Of a DNA stretch of 51,515 nt, positions 26,616-35,544 are shown in pieces. Position 1 is the stretch's first letter, and every line of letters begins with the position of its first letter. Location of the stretch: contig QQUE01000005.1 in assembly GCA_008501765.1 (NCBI GenBank), forward strand, positions 1 through 51,515, written 5' to 3'. Source of the DNA: Calditrichota bacterium (GTDB lineage Bacteria; Zhuqueibacterota; Zhuqueibacteria; Zhuqueibacterales; Geothermadaptataceae). A model generated the notes under the pieces. The model saw only the letters and a list, made by a program, of their open reading frames with translations. It did not search any database and had not been told where the DNA came from. Position numbers and translations under genes: made by a program.

Positions 26616-28028
26616 TTATTGCTTAATAAAATCCTCACCTTTTGCAATCAGTTCATCATGATCGGCAGGCGGTTTCATTTCAGCTATAATATCCAACGTG
26701 TGTTTTTGCAAAATATCTGCAGCTTGTGGTGTTCCACCTGCTTGCCAATTTTCCAGCGTATGTCCCGGCCAGATGGCGCTGTGTTGCTCATTCATTTTTT
26801 GGAAAAGGTTGAGTGTTGCTTCGGAAACGAGAAAATTACCACCAGGCCCAATCAAATCGATTTGTTCGAGTGCAAAATTAGTTTCATCTAAATCAAATCC
26901 CGCTTCAAACAGGCGCACCTGCCGGATGATTTCGTCGGCATAAACAACTGTTTCGGGTGAAAAAACCAGGGAATCAAAATTTCCGCCAACAAAAGGCGCC
27001 AGCCCGGTTTTCCCCAAAATGCTGGTTAAATGATTCATCCACAGGGTGCCGCTGGCGAGTAAATCTGCGCCCCAACCACTGCCGCTGCCCGAAGTTCCGG
27101 CGTGCGGAATGCGGTAAAATGCCATCATTTCAGCACAGGCCAAGTTGAGTAACATTGTTTGCGGCGTGTAGGCTGAGATCATATTTTTCATTTCAAACAG
27201 TGCCGGCAGACTGCCTAAAATCACCGGTGTTCCTTCTTTGATGAGTTGGGTGAAAACCAGGCCTGCGAGAAGTTCAGCATTGAGCGTGACGAGTGTGCCG
27301 GCGCCCGTGATCGGTGTCGTTGCGCCAGCCATGCCATAATTGGAGTAAATAATGGGTAATCCGAACTCGATGCTGGTGAAAATTTTGTCTGAGGTTTCAT
27401 CATTTAAAACCAATGGTGTGACCGGATTAAAATAGGGAAGCAGGAATGGCAGGTCGGCTAAATTGCCATGCAAATGCTGCAGCAGTTCGAGTACATTGCG
27501 AAAATCTGTGGCGCCTGCGACCAGCAAAACCAGAGGTTTTTCAGTATTTGCCACCATTTCCAGAGCGGCATATTGTTCACTGATCTCTGCGGGTAAATCT
27601 TGAATGATGCCGGGCGTTGAAATGAGATCATAATTCGTTAATTTTTCACCAAGACGGCATGCTTTTGATACATGTTCACGGAGGAAAGGAATAATTTTAC
27701 GGGATTCAGGCTCTTCGTACCATAAGTTGGTGACGCCAATTCCAAAGCGGCATTGCGCGCCTTTCCCTATTGAAAACGCCTGATCGCCCCGACGATTGTA
27801 GACGTCAATTGTGGGCGGTGCTGATGGAATGGCGGATTCGACAATTTCGGCCGGGATGGAAATTCGTGCGGCATCAATTTTTTTGCAACCCGCATTTAAA
27901 AAGATATTTTGTGCTTTCTCAGAATCAACGCGAATCCCGGTCTTTGCTAAAAGCGTGAGTGAATTTTGATGAATTTCTTCGATTTGTGCCGGCGACAAAA
28001 ATGTTAAGTTGGGTTTGGCTTTGGACAA
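26616..28028 (-). CDS. MttB-superfamily corrinoid methyltransferase (non-pyrrolysine type)
   Basis: Protein of about 470 residues of the trimethylamine methyltransferase (MttB) superfamily. The N-terminus FLSPAQIEEIHQNSLTLL and the central glycine-rich AGTSGSGSGWGADLLASG are typical. No in-frame TAG occurs, so there is no pyrrolysine, placing it with MtgB-like enzymes that demethylate quaternary amines such as glycine betaine. These enzymes pass a methyl group to a cobalamin protein; neither the corrinoid protein nor a methyltransferase II gene is in the window. Start: a GTG at 28040 has no SD, whereas the TTG at 28028 has GGAG 6 bases upstream; I use the latter. It is first of three minus-strand genes, with 106 bp to the antiporter gene. 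Confidence 0.85.
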   Translation of the reverse strand: MSKAKPNLTFLSPAQIEEIHQNSLTLLAKTGIRVDSEKAQNIFLNAGCKKIDAARISIPAEIVESAIPSAPPTIDVYNRRGDQAFSIGKGAQCRFGIGVTNLWYEEPESRKIIPFLREHVSKACRLGEKLTNYDLISTPGIIQDLPAEISEQYAALEMVANTEKPLVLLVAGATDFRNVLELLQHLHGNLADLPFLLPYFNPVTPLVLNDETSDKIFTSIEFGLPIIYSNYGMAGATTPITGAGTLVTLNAELLAGLVFTQLIKEGTPVILGSLPALFEMKNMISAYTPQTMLLNLACAEMMAFYRIPHAGTSGSGSGWGADLLASGTLWMNHLTSILGKTGLAPFVGGNFDSLVFSPETVVYADEIIRQVRLFEAGFDLDETNFALEQIDLIGPGGNFLVSEATLNLFQKMNEQHSAIWPGHTLENWQAGGTPQAADILQKHTLDIIAEMKPPADHDELIAKGEDFIKQ

Positions 28029-28293
28029 AAAGTACTCCACTTTTTATTGGCAAAATGGTTGAGGGAAATAATCTTTTCGATAGATTAAAATACAGCGTGA
28101 AAATGGGACTGTCAATGATTAAAGGCGCATGTTATGTGGTAGAATGAAATTAATAATTCTGCAGTCGATGATTTAATTATCTGGCGATTGCTTTTGTCCT
28201 GATGATTTTATAGGTTTACTAGATGATAAATGTATGGTTGATGAGTTGATACGAAAAATATGATATTTTATAGTGATTTTGGAGCGAAACATT

Positions 28294-31200
28294 TTGAAGA
28301 ATATGTATTCATCCAGTATTACCAGGCTCAGATATATTCTGTGTTGCTTCGGCATTCTCTTTCCTGCAATTCTCTTTTCCCAGCAGCTCCCGTTTCATGG
28401 GAGTCCGGCTGCAATCCCCGGAATTATAGAGGCTGAAGATTTTGATACCGGCGGCGAAAACGTAGCCTACCACGATACCGATCAAAGCAATAATGGTGGC
28501 CAATACCGGTCGGATTCAGCCGTCGATATTGAAAGAACGACTGACGGTGGTTTTAATATTGGCTGGACGCAACCGGGTGAATGGCTCGAATTCACGGTTT
28601 TTGTGCAGCGCGGCGGTAGCTATAGATTCGAATTCCGTATTGCATCTGCCTCCAGCGGCGGCGATTTTTACTTGGAATTTGATGGGAAAAATGCGACTGG
28701 CACTGTGCATTTTCCGGCCACAAATGGTTGGCAGAACTGGGAAACGGTTACAATTGCGGAAATAGTTCTCGCGCCCGGAGAACAAGTCATGCGCTTTGTT
28801 TGCGAAAGTGATGGCTTTAATTTGGATTACATAAACATTGTGCACGCCAACAAGAACCCACCCACGGTCGAATTTACTGCTCCGCAAGATGGCGCATCGT
28901 TCGCTTTCGGCGAAGATATTCAGCTCGCCGCCACCGCCCTCGATTCCAATGGTTCAATAGAAAAAGTGGAGTTTTACGCCAACGATAAAATTATTGGCGC
29001 AGATATCACCGAGCCTTACACGTGGCAATGGGCGAGTCCAGCCACAGGAAAATATGATTTGGTGGCCATCGCAGTGGATAATGAAGGATCCATCGGCGTC
29101 TCAAAAAAAGTTGATATCACCGTGCTGTTCCCGGCATTTTCCGGGGCATTAAATCTCTCGCATGAACGGGGTTTTTACACACAAGCTTTCAATTTAAATA
29201 TCGCAGCAGACTTTGAAAACGCCACGGTCAATTATACTTTGGACGGATCAGATCCACTGTTCTCGGCAACGGCAAAGAGTGCGCCTGCGCCGCTACAAAT
29301 ATGGATCGATCCTGAAAATAGTGTTGGTCGCGGTGATACCCCCGGGGTAGTTTTTCGTGCGGTGGGGATGAAAAATAACCTGCAGCATACAGCGGTAATC
29401 ACCCATTCCTATCTGTTTGTGGAAAAAGTGAAAACACAGGGCCATCCGGGCGGTGAATGGCCGGACAGTGGTATCAACGGTCAGTATTTGCGCTATGAAG
29501 TCAGTTCAGAAGTTGCCAATGATAATCGCTATGCTGATCTCATTGACGATGCATTGCTGGATATCCCCAGCATTTCATTGGTTACAGATCTGAAGCATCT
29601 CTTTGACAGTGATTCCGGAATTTACGTAAATGCCGTTTACCACGGCCGTGATTGGGAGCGCCCGGTCTCGGTTGAGTTGCTCAATCCTGACAAATCTGAC
29701 GGATTCCACATTGATGCCGGCATGCGGATTCGCGGAGGCTGGAGTCGCCACGATGAATACCCCAAGCATGCTTTTCGTCTGTTTTTCCGCGTCGAATATG
29801 GGGAAGAAGAATTGGTTTATCCATTGTTCGAAAACGAAGGTGTCGACAGATTTCGCAAAATGGATCTGCGAGCCAGTCAGAATTATGCCTGGAGCAATGG
29901 CAATATCTATGAAAATGTGATGAACCGCGATGTCTTTTCCCGTGATTTGCAGCGGGAGATGGGGCAGCCCTATACCCGAAGTCGCTACTATCATTTGTAC
30001 GTCAATGGTTTGTATTGGGGATTATTTCAAACACAGGAACGATCTGAAGCCAATTTTGCAGAAAGTTATTTCGGCGGCAAGTCGAGCGAATACGATGTCG
30101 TCAAAGTGGATATTGGTGATAATTTTAATTTATATGATATTGAAGCGACCGATGGAAATCTTGATGCCTGGCGCGAGGTGTGGGATGCCTTAAATTCAGG
30201 ATTTGTCACATATCCAGATTACTTTCGAATTCAGGGTCTTAAGCCGGATGGCACCCGTGATCCATCTGGTCGAAAATTGATAGATATCGACAATCTCATC
30301 GATTACATGCTGACAATTTTCTACGGTGGAAATTTCGATGCACCGGTGAGCAAATTCAGCGGCGAACGCAATCCCAATAACTTTTATGCCATCTTTAATC
30401 GGGAGGCGAACGACGGTTTCATTTTTTTAAACCACGATGCTGAACACACGTTACTGGTAGACCGAATTAGCCCTGGAGCCGGGATTGATGAAGACCGGGT
30501 GAATATCGAACTGCGAAGCACTACTTTTAACAAGTTTCACCCACAGTATCTGCATGCGAAACTCACAGAAAATTCAGAATATCGTCAGCGGTTTGCGGAT
30601 CGAATTTACTGCCACATGTTCAATGATGGCGCGATGACAGCAGAAAATGTGGCAAAACTTTTCCTCCATCGTGCTAACGAAATCGATTTGGCAATAATCG
30701 CTGAATCGGCTCGCTGGGGGGATTTGCTGCGATCGAAAAATAATGCCTGGCAGCCTGCAATCGACCTGATTGTCAATGATTATTTTCCCCGCCGCGGTGA
30801 AATTGTCATGCAGCAATTTCAAGAAGCGGGATTATATCCCGTTTTACAGCCACCCATTTTTCAAAACAATAGCCGCGAAATTCAGAACAGTGAATTGACT
30901 TTGGATATTGGTTTGACGCTGGAACTGCTCAATCCAAACAGTGGAGCAGGCTCGATATTTTATACTTTGGATGGCAGTGATCCACGCATGGTTGGGGGAG
31001 CTGTTTCTCCCTCAGCCATTGATCTCGGCGATGGCAATCGAATTTCTGTCCGTTCAACTGCAAAACTGCTGGCACGAATCCATGATAGTGGCAATTGGAG
31101 CGCATTGCATGAGTTGAAAATTTATGGTTCTGAAAATCTTGGCAGTCTTTTATTGTCGGAAATCCATTATCATCCACTGGATGAGGGTGCAACAAGCGGC

Positions 31201-31914
31201 AAATTATTTGAGTTTATCGAATTGCAGAACACTGGCACCAGCGTGCTCAATCTTTCGTTAATTTCATTTATTCGCGGTATCGATTATACTTTTCCTTCGG
31301 GAACTATTTTACCGGAAGGTAAATTTCTCGTTTTAGCCTCAGATAAGTTGCATTTTCAGCAGCGCTATGGTTTTGCCCCCTTTGCTGAATTTACTGGCCA
31401 GTTGGATAATGCCGGTGAAAATCTAACGCTGGCCACTGCGACGATTGATACACTCATAACGCTGCGTTACAATGATAAATCGCCCTGGCCAGAATCCGCC
31501 GATGGCGCAGGCTATTCGCTCACATGGACAAATAATAGTGGCAATGGCGAGCCCGGTGATCCGCGAAATTGGACAGCCTCCCACGCGATCCACGGCTCTC
31601 CGGGCGAGGCTGATCTCGCTGTTTCCGTGTCTGCAAATACTGCAATGCCACAGCGATTTGCACTGTATCAAAACTATCCCAATCCTTTTAATCCCACGAC
31701 CACAATTCAGTTCTATCTTGCTAAATCAAGTTTCGTAAAATTAAATATTTATGATATTCTTGGCAGGCACATTGAAACAGTGTTCGAAAAGCATTTGCCG
31801 GCTGGACAGCATGAAATGATTTGGCAGGCAAACAGCCACGCTGCCGGTGTCTATTTTTATCGAATTGAAGCGGGTTCGTGGATACAGACGCGCAAGGCAT
31901 TGTTGTTGAAATGA
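28294..31914 (+). CDS. secreted CotH-type protein with CBM6-like, Ig-like, lamin-tail and sorting domains
   Basis: Multidomain extracellular protein of 1206 residues. Signal peptide (ending LFSQQ), then a CBM6/carbohydrate-binding module (about 36-186; PGIIEAEDFDTGG, GEWLEFTVFV), an Ig-like domain (about 189-279) and a chitobiase-C-like fold (about 286-378; NYTLDGSDP). A CotH kinase-like region (about 416-770) includes GMRIRGGWSRH, KMDLRASQNY and FLNHDAEHTLL. After a second NxTLDGSDP-type domain comes a lamin-tail domain (about 950-1100; LLLSEIHYHPL) and a YPNPFNPTT module at the end. CotH proteins are atypical protein kinases. The TTG at 28294 has GGAG about 9 bases upstream; an earlier GTG (28273) has none, and the ATG at 28303 is too distant. 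First of a run of plus-strand genes. Confidence 0.88.
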   Translation: MKNMYSSSITRLRYILCCFGILFPAILFSQQLPFHGSPAAIPGIIEAEDFDTGGENVAYHDTDQSNNGGQYRSDSAVDIERTTDGGFNIGWTQPGEWLEFTVFVQRGGSYRFEFRIASASSGGDFYLEFDGKNATGTVHFPATNGWQNWETVTIAEIVLAPGEQVMRFVCESDGFNLDYINIVHANKNPPTVEFTAPQDGASFAFGEDIQLAATALDSNGSIEKVEFYANDKIIGADITEPYTWQWASPATGKYDLVAIAVDNEGSIGVSKKVDITVLFPAFSGALNLSHERGFYTQAFNLNIAADFENATVNYTLDGSDPLFSATAKSAPAPLQIWIDPENSVGRGDTPGVVFRAVGMKNNLQHTAVITHSYLFVEKVKTQGHPGGEWPDSGINGQYLRYEVSSEVANDNRYADLIDDALLDIPSISLVTDLKHLFDSDSGIYVNAVYHGRDWERPVSVELLNPDKSDGFHIDAGMRIRGGWSRHDEYPKHAFRLFFRVEYGEEELVYPLFENEGVDRFRKMDLRASQNYAWSNGNIYENVMNRDVFSRDLQREMGQPYTRSRYYHLYVNGLYWGLFQTQERSEANFAESYFGGKSSEYDVVKVDIGDNFNLYDIEATDGNLDAWREVWDALNSGFVTYPDYFRIQGLKPDGTRDPSGRKLIDIDNLIDYMLTIFYGGNFDAPVSKFSGERNPNNFYAIFNREANDGFIFLNHDAEHTLLVDRISPGAGIDEDRVNIELRSTTFNKFHPQYLHAKLTENSEYRQRFADRIYCHMFNDGAMTAENVAKLFLHRANEIDLAIIAESARWGDLLRSKNNAWQPAIDLIVNDYFPRRGEIVMQQFQEAGLYPVLQPPIFQNNSREIQNSELTLDIGLTLELLNPNSGAGSIFYTLDGSDPRMVGGAVSPSAIDLGDGNRISVRSTAKLLARIHDSGNWSALHELKIYGSENLGSLLLSEIHYHPLDEGATSGKLFEFIELQNTGTSVLNLSLISFIRGIDYTFPSGTILPEGKFLVLASDKLHFQQRYGFAPFAEFTGQLDNAGENLTLATATIDTLITLRYNDKSPWPESADGAGYSLTWTNNSGNGEPGDPRNWTASHAIHGSPGEADLAVSVSANTAMPQRFALYQNYPNPFNPTTTIQFYLAKSSFVKLNIYDILGRHIETVFEKHLPAGQHEMIWQANSHAAGVYFYRIEAGSWIQTRKALLLK

Positions 31915-32026
31915 GAATTTAAAAGTGAAAAAGTGAATTCGAACAATTTGATAAACACAATTGTTGAAGCGCCGTCTATAATCAGGCAGAAATGTATTTT
32001 GGTCTCATCAAAAGTAAGGATTTAGA

Positions 32027-32773
32027 ATGCGAATTTTATTGGTTTCCATTTTTTCGATAATTTGCTTCGGCTCTTTACAAGCACAGGAATTGGTACGATT
32101 TAAATCATTGGATGGCCTCGAAATAACAGCGGATTTTTATGAGGCTGCAGATTCCGAAGCGCCTGTTATCATTTTATTTCATCAGGCTGGATGGAGCCGG
32201 GGAGAGTATATTGAAACTGCTCCCAGATTAAATAATCTTGGATTCTCCTGTTTGGCTGTCGATTTGCGGTCTGGCGGGAAAATTAATGGCGTACTCAACA
32301 GCACCCACGAAAACGCGGTTAAGAAAAAATACGACACCTATTATCTGGATGCCTATCTCGACATGGCCGCCGCGGTCAAGTATGCTGAAGAAAATTTAAA
32401 ATCAGAAAAATTAATTATTTGGGGCAGCTCTTATTCATCGTCCTTAGTTTTTAAACTGGGTGCTGATTTTTCAAACAGTGTGGCTGCAATTCTGGCTTTT
32501 TCACCGGGAGAGTATTTTAAAAACGATGCAAAAACACCTCTTACAAATTATGTGAAAAATTATGCATTGCTTGTAACCCAACCTGTTTTCATTACATCCG
32601 CAGCTCAGGAAAAAGAAATGTGGATGGAAATATATAAGGCGATTCCCCACGCTGAAAAACAATTCTACCTTCCCACCACCGAGGGTAATCACGGCTCCCG
32701 GGCCCTGTGGTCAAAATTTGCTGATAGCAATTCCTATTGGAATGCTGTGGAAATATTTCTTGATAAATTATAA
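32027..32773 (+). CDS. secreted alpha/beta hydrolase
   Basis: Protein of 248 residues with a signal peptide (cleavage near LQAQ, residue 20). Alpha/beta-hydrolase fold: the oxyanion region VIILFHQAGWSRGEY, the nucleophile elbow GSSYSSSL with Ser135, and the catalytic His222 in EGNHGSRAL. Dienelactone-hydrolase-like or esterase/peptidase-like activity is likely; the substrate is unknown. The ATG has AAGGATTTAGA in front. It follows the CotH gene by 112 bp and precedes the DUF1080 lipoprotein gene on the same strand. A hairpin at 32786-32838 lies just after the stop. Confidence 0.85.
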   Translation: MRILLVSIFSIICFGSLQAQELVRFKSLDGLEITADFYEAADSEAPVIILFHQAGWSRGEYIETAPRLNNLGFSCLAVDLRSGGKINGVLNSTHENAVKKKYDTYYLDAYLDMAAAVKYAEENLKSEKLIIWGSSYSSSLVFKLGADFSNSVAAILAFSPGEYFKNDAKTPLTNYVKNYALLVTQPVFITSAAQEKEMWMEIYKAIPHAEKQFYLPTTEGNHGSRALWSKFADSNSYWNAVEIFLDKL

Positions 32774-32785
32774 TTATCCAATACA

Positions 32786-32838
32786 TTACATGAGCTCTAA
32801 GGTTTTGTATCTTTAGAGAACTAATTTAAATCATGTAA
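32786..32838 (+). terminator. nested hairpin after the alpha/beta hydrolase gene
   Basis: Outer arms TTACATGA / TCATGTAA (32786-32793, 32831-32838) enclose an inner CTCTAA / TTAGAG stem. It has no U-tract, so it may be attenuating or mRNA-stabilising rather than a strict terminator. Confidence 0.35.
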
Positions 32839-32896
32839 ATTCATCATTCGAACAGCACCTCCTTCATTCTAATTTCAATGAAAAAGGAACATCCAA

Positions 32897-33508
32897 ATGC
32901 GTTCAAAGCTATTTGCTGTACTTTTAATTTCTGTTTTATTGGCCGCCTGTACGCAAGAAAATGAACAAAAAATGCAATCTCTGTTCAACGGAACCGACTT
33001 CACCAACTGGGCAGAGCCGGAGAATAATGTTTGGTGGAAAATTAATGACGGTGTTCTTTCGGCACAGCACGGGCCGGAGAAAAAAGGCTCTATTTTGTGG
33101 ACGGAAAAGGCGTACACAGATTTTGTGCTGGAACTTGAATTCAAAATGGGTGACGGCACTGTGGATTCCGGCGTTTTTCTGCGCACCGATAAAGAACAAA
33201 TTCAAATTGGCATTTCCGGTAGTTTAAAGCGTGACATGACCTGCTCGCCGTACATTAGTGGCAAGGGATATCCGGTTGAAGCGGAGGGCATCGCAGAACT
33301 GCTCAAAGAAAAAGACTGGAACAGCATGCGTATCAAAGCCGTCGGCCAAAACTACACTGTTTGGCTGAATGGCAAAAAGGTGATGGCCTACACGTCCGAA
33401 ACAGCCGTGGCAAATGGACCGATCGGCCTGCAACTGCACGGCAACCGCGAAATGGATGTGCACTTTCGTGATATTAAATTGGCTGAAATTGCCGTGATGG
33501 CTAAGTAA
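32897..33508 (+). CDS. DUF1080 (3-keto-disaccharide hydrolase-type) lipoprotein
   Basis: Lipoprotein of 203 residues: lipobox LLAAC with Cys18, then a concanavalin-like DUF1080 domain starting MQSLFNGTDFTNW. Family hallmarks are WWKINDGVLSAQHG, DFVLELEFKMGDG, DSGVFLRT, and the C-terminal GPIGLQLHG followed by FRDIKLAE. Some DUF1080 proteins hydrolyse 3-keto-glycosides in sugar degradation, while others only bind. SD AAGGA is 8 bases before the ATG. The surroundings (CotH/CBM protein, hydrolase, DUF4838 protein) favour extracellular glycan or glycoside use. Confidence 0.9.
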   Translation: MRSKLFAVLLISVLLAACTQENEQKMQSLFNGTDFTNWAEPENNVWWKINDGVLSAQHGPEKKGSILWTEKAYTDFVLELEFKMGDGTVDSGVFLRTDKEQIQIGISGSLKRDMTCSPYISGKGYPVEAEGIAELLKEKDWNSMRIKAVGQNYTVWLNGKKVMAYTSETAVANGPIGLQLHGNREMDVHFRDIKLAEIAVMAK

Positions 33509-33542
33509 CTGGTTCGGGTACTATGCTTGGAGTGTCTTGTTA

Positions 33543-33570
33543 GACGGGATTAACAGGATCTTCAGGGTAT
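33543..33570 (+). repeat. left inverted repeat flanking the GxxExxY gene
   Basis: Core GGATTAACAGGATCTTCAGG, matched in inverted orientation by 34037-34066. Direct internal periodicity (ggatt, aggat, aggg) is also present. Confidence 0.65.
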
Positions 33571-33650
33571 TAAGACTTCAAGCTTGTACTAAATTTTTGT
33601 TTTCATCAAGTAAGGCACAAGAAAAATAATAATACCCAAAGGGGGGAACG

Positions 33651-34037
33651 ATGAAACATAAAGAGCTATCTGAAAAAATTATTGGTTGTGCTTACAAGGT
33701 ATACAATATTATGGGTTTTGGCTTTTTAGAATCAGTATATGAAAAGTGTTTATTGATTGAACTCAGAAAATCGGGATTGCGGGCAGAATCACAAATGCCA
33801 ATAGACGTTTATTATGACACTGAACTTGTAGGAGAATTTAGAGCAGACATTGTTGTCGAAGGGATTATTATATTGGAACTAAAATCCGTTCGACAGCTTA
33901 TGAAAACGCATGAAGTCCAATTAGTCAATTACCTGGTTGCGACGAAAAAAGATGTTGGTTTGCTCCTGAATTTTGCAGAGATGCAAGTAGAGGTTAAAAG
34001 AAAAGTGAGAAAGTTGGATAGTTCGTTTTCTGAATAA
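33651..34037 (+). CDS. GxxExxY family protein
   Basis: Small protein of 128 residues. The name-giving motif is Gly24-x-x-Glu27-x-x-Tyr30 in GFLESVY. The second half carries a PD-(D/E)xK-like core, Asp66 in RADIVVEG and Glu76-Leu-Lys78 in ILELKSV, so a nuclease-like fold is probable (PF13366). The function is unknown. SD AAAGGGGGG precedes the ATG. It is flanked by inverted CAGGATT-rich repeats at 33543-33570 and 34037-34066, the right one starting at the stop codon, as if the gene were a movable cassette. Its AT content is higher than that of the neighbouring secreted-protein genes. Confidence 0.9.
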   Translation: MKHKELSEKIIGCAYKVYNIMGFGFLESVYEKCLLIELRKSGLRAESQMPIDVYYDTELVGEFRADIVVEGIIILELKSVRQLMKTHEVQLVNYLVATKKDVGLLLNFAEMQVEVKRKVRKLDSSFSE

Positions 34038-34066
34038 TTATCCTGAAAATCCTGTAATCCTGTCAA
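34037..34066 (-). repeat. right inverted repeat flanking the GxxExxY gene
   Basis: Reverse complement reads GACAGGATTACAGGATTTTC then AGGATAAT, the inverted partner of 33543-33570 with a few mismatches and one missing base. It begins at the last base of the stop codon. Confidence 0.65.
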
Positions 34067-34123
34067 AAAAGCCGTGCGATATCTTCACCACGACCATTGA
34101 ATATATGATCTATTAAAATAACT

Positions 34124-35527
34124 ATGGAGAAAAAAGTGATTTTCAGTCGAATAATAAAAATATTTCTTATTGCATTATTAATATTCATCGCCTCGAGCAC
34201 GGTGGCACAAGAAAAGGATAATCATTCTACTTTTATTAACACAATTTACAAAACAACGTTGGCAAAGGGTGCGACTTATGAACTGTTGCGCGAGTTATGC
34301 GAAAAATATCCTAAACGGTTAAGCGGATCGGATGGCGCAGCCGGAGCCATCGAGTGGACGAAAAAACTGATGCAGGAGTATGAATTCGATCGTGTATTCC
34401 TGCAAGATGTGATGGTGCCTCATTGGGAACGAGGTGAAAAAGAAGTAGCTACGATACACTATGGCGACGGAAAAATTGATCTTTCCGTGCTCGCACTCGG
34501 CCGCTCGATTGCCACCCCGTCCAACGGTATCAGCGCAGAAGTCGTGGAAGTTAAATCGCACGATGAAGTGACCGAGCTCGGTCGGGAAAATATTGAAGGA
34601 AAAATTGTGTTTTACAACCGACCGTTTTCACAGGAATTTGTCAACACGTTTCGTGGTTATGTGGCCACAGTCAACCAGCGATCTTCCGGGCCATCACAGG
34701 CTGCACGATTTGGAGCGGTAGCTGTTGTCATCCGCTCTGTCAGCACGGGAGATGACGATCACCCGCATACCGGCACATTAAGTTATGCCAACGATGCACC
34801 GCAAATCCCAGCGGCGGCATTGGGTGTACACTCAGCTGAAAAACTCAGCACGCTGTTGCAAAAGAACCCGAAGTTGGAGCTTTTTCTCAAATTTAACTGC
34901 CAAAACTTGCCGGATGCCCAATCTTACAATGTGGTCGGTGAAATTAAAGGCAGCACAAACCCTGATAAAATTATTATGGTAGGTGGCCACCTCGATGCCT
35001 GGGATACCGGGCACGGCGCCCATGATGACGGGGCCGGAATTATGCACAGTATTTCAGCTTTACGGACAATGCAAGTTTTGGGGTACAAGCCGAAAAATAC
35101 GCTGCGGGTGGTGATGTTCATCAATGAAGAAAACGGCTTGCGTGGCGGGAAAAAATATGCAGAACTTGCCGTACAAAATAAAGAAAATCATATAATTGCC
35201 ATTGAGTCAGATGCTGGCGGATTTACGCCACGGGCGTTCGGAATAAAAGGTGCGGATTCCTCTTTGACTAAATTGCAGTCCTGGCTCACATATTTTCCCG
35301 ATAACACTATTTCTGCGCTTAAAAAAGGGTACGGTGGCGCAGATATAAATCCTTTAAACAAAGCGGATGGCACACCAACCGTTGGCTTTATTCCTGATTC
35401 ACAACGTTATTTTGATGTTCACCACAGCCCGGCGGATGTTTTTGCGACGGTTAACCGCCGTGAATTGGAATTGGGAACCGCTTCACTGGCTGCATTTATT
35501 TATCTGGTGGACCAATTTGGATTGTAG
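34124..35527 (+). CDS. M28-family zinc metallopeptidase (carboxypeptidase Q-like)
   Basis: Secreted aminopeptidase/dipeptidase-type protein of 467 residues with an N-terminal signal (hydrophobic 11-26, ending TVAQ). The metal site is complete: His289 in GGHLDAW, bridging Asp301 in HDDGAG, catalytic Glu335 and ligand Glu336 in NEENG, Asp363 in ESDAGG, and His433/His434 in FDVHHSPAD. A PA-domain-like insertion occupies about 130-230. The closest description is carboxypeptidase Q/PGCP. The ATG at 34124 has no SD, whereas the in-frame GTG at 34136 has GGAG 6 bases upstream and gives MIFSRIIKIF; the true start could be there. The gene follows the GxxExxY cassette. Confidence 0.93.
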   Translation: MEKKVIFSRIIKIFLIALLIFIASSTVAQEKDNHSTFINTIYKTTLAKGATYELLRELCEKYPKRLSGSDGAAGAIEWTKKLMQEYEFDRVFLQDVMVPHWERGEKEVATIHYGDGKIDLSVLALGRSIATPSNGISAEVVEVKSHDEVTELGRENIEGKIVFYNRPFSQEFVNTFRGYVATVNQRSSGPSQAARFGAVAVVIRSVSTGDDDHPHTGTLSYANDAPQIPAAALGVHSAEKLSTLLQKNPKLELFLKFNCQNLPDAQSYNVVGEIKGSTNPDKIIMVGGHLDAWDTGHGAHDDGAGIMHSISALRTMQVLGYKPKNTLRVVMFINEENGLRGGKKYAELAVQNKENHIIAIESDAGGFTPRAFGIKGADSSLTKLQSWLTYFPDNTISALKKGYGGADINPLNKADGTPTVGFIPDSQRYFDVHHSPADVFATVNRRELELGTASLAAFIYLVDQFGL

Positions 35528-35544
35528 TCGCTGCACCATATGAA

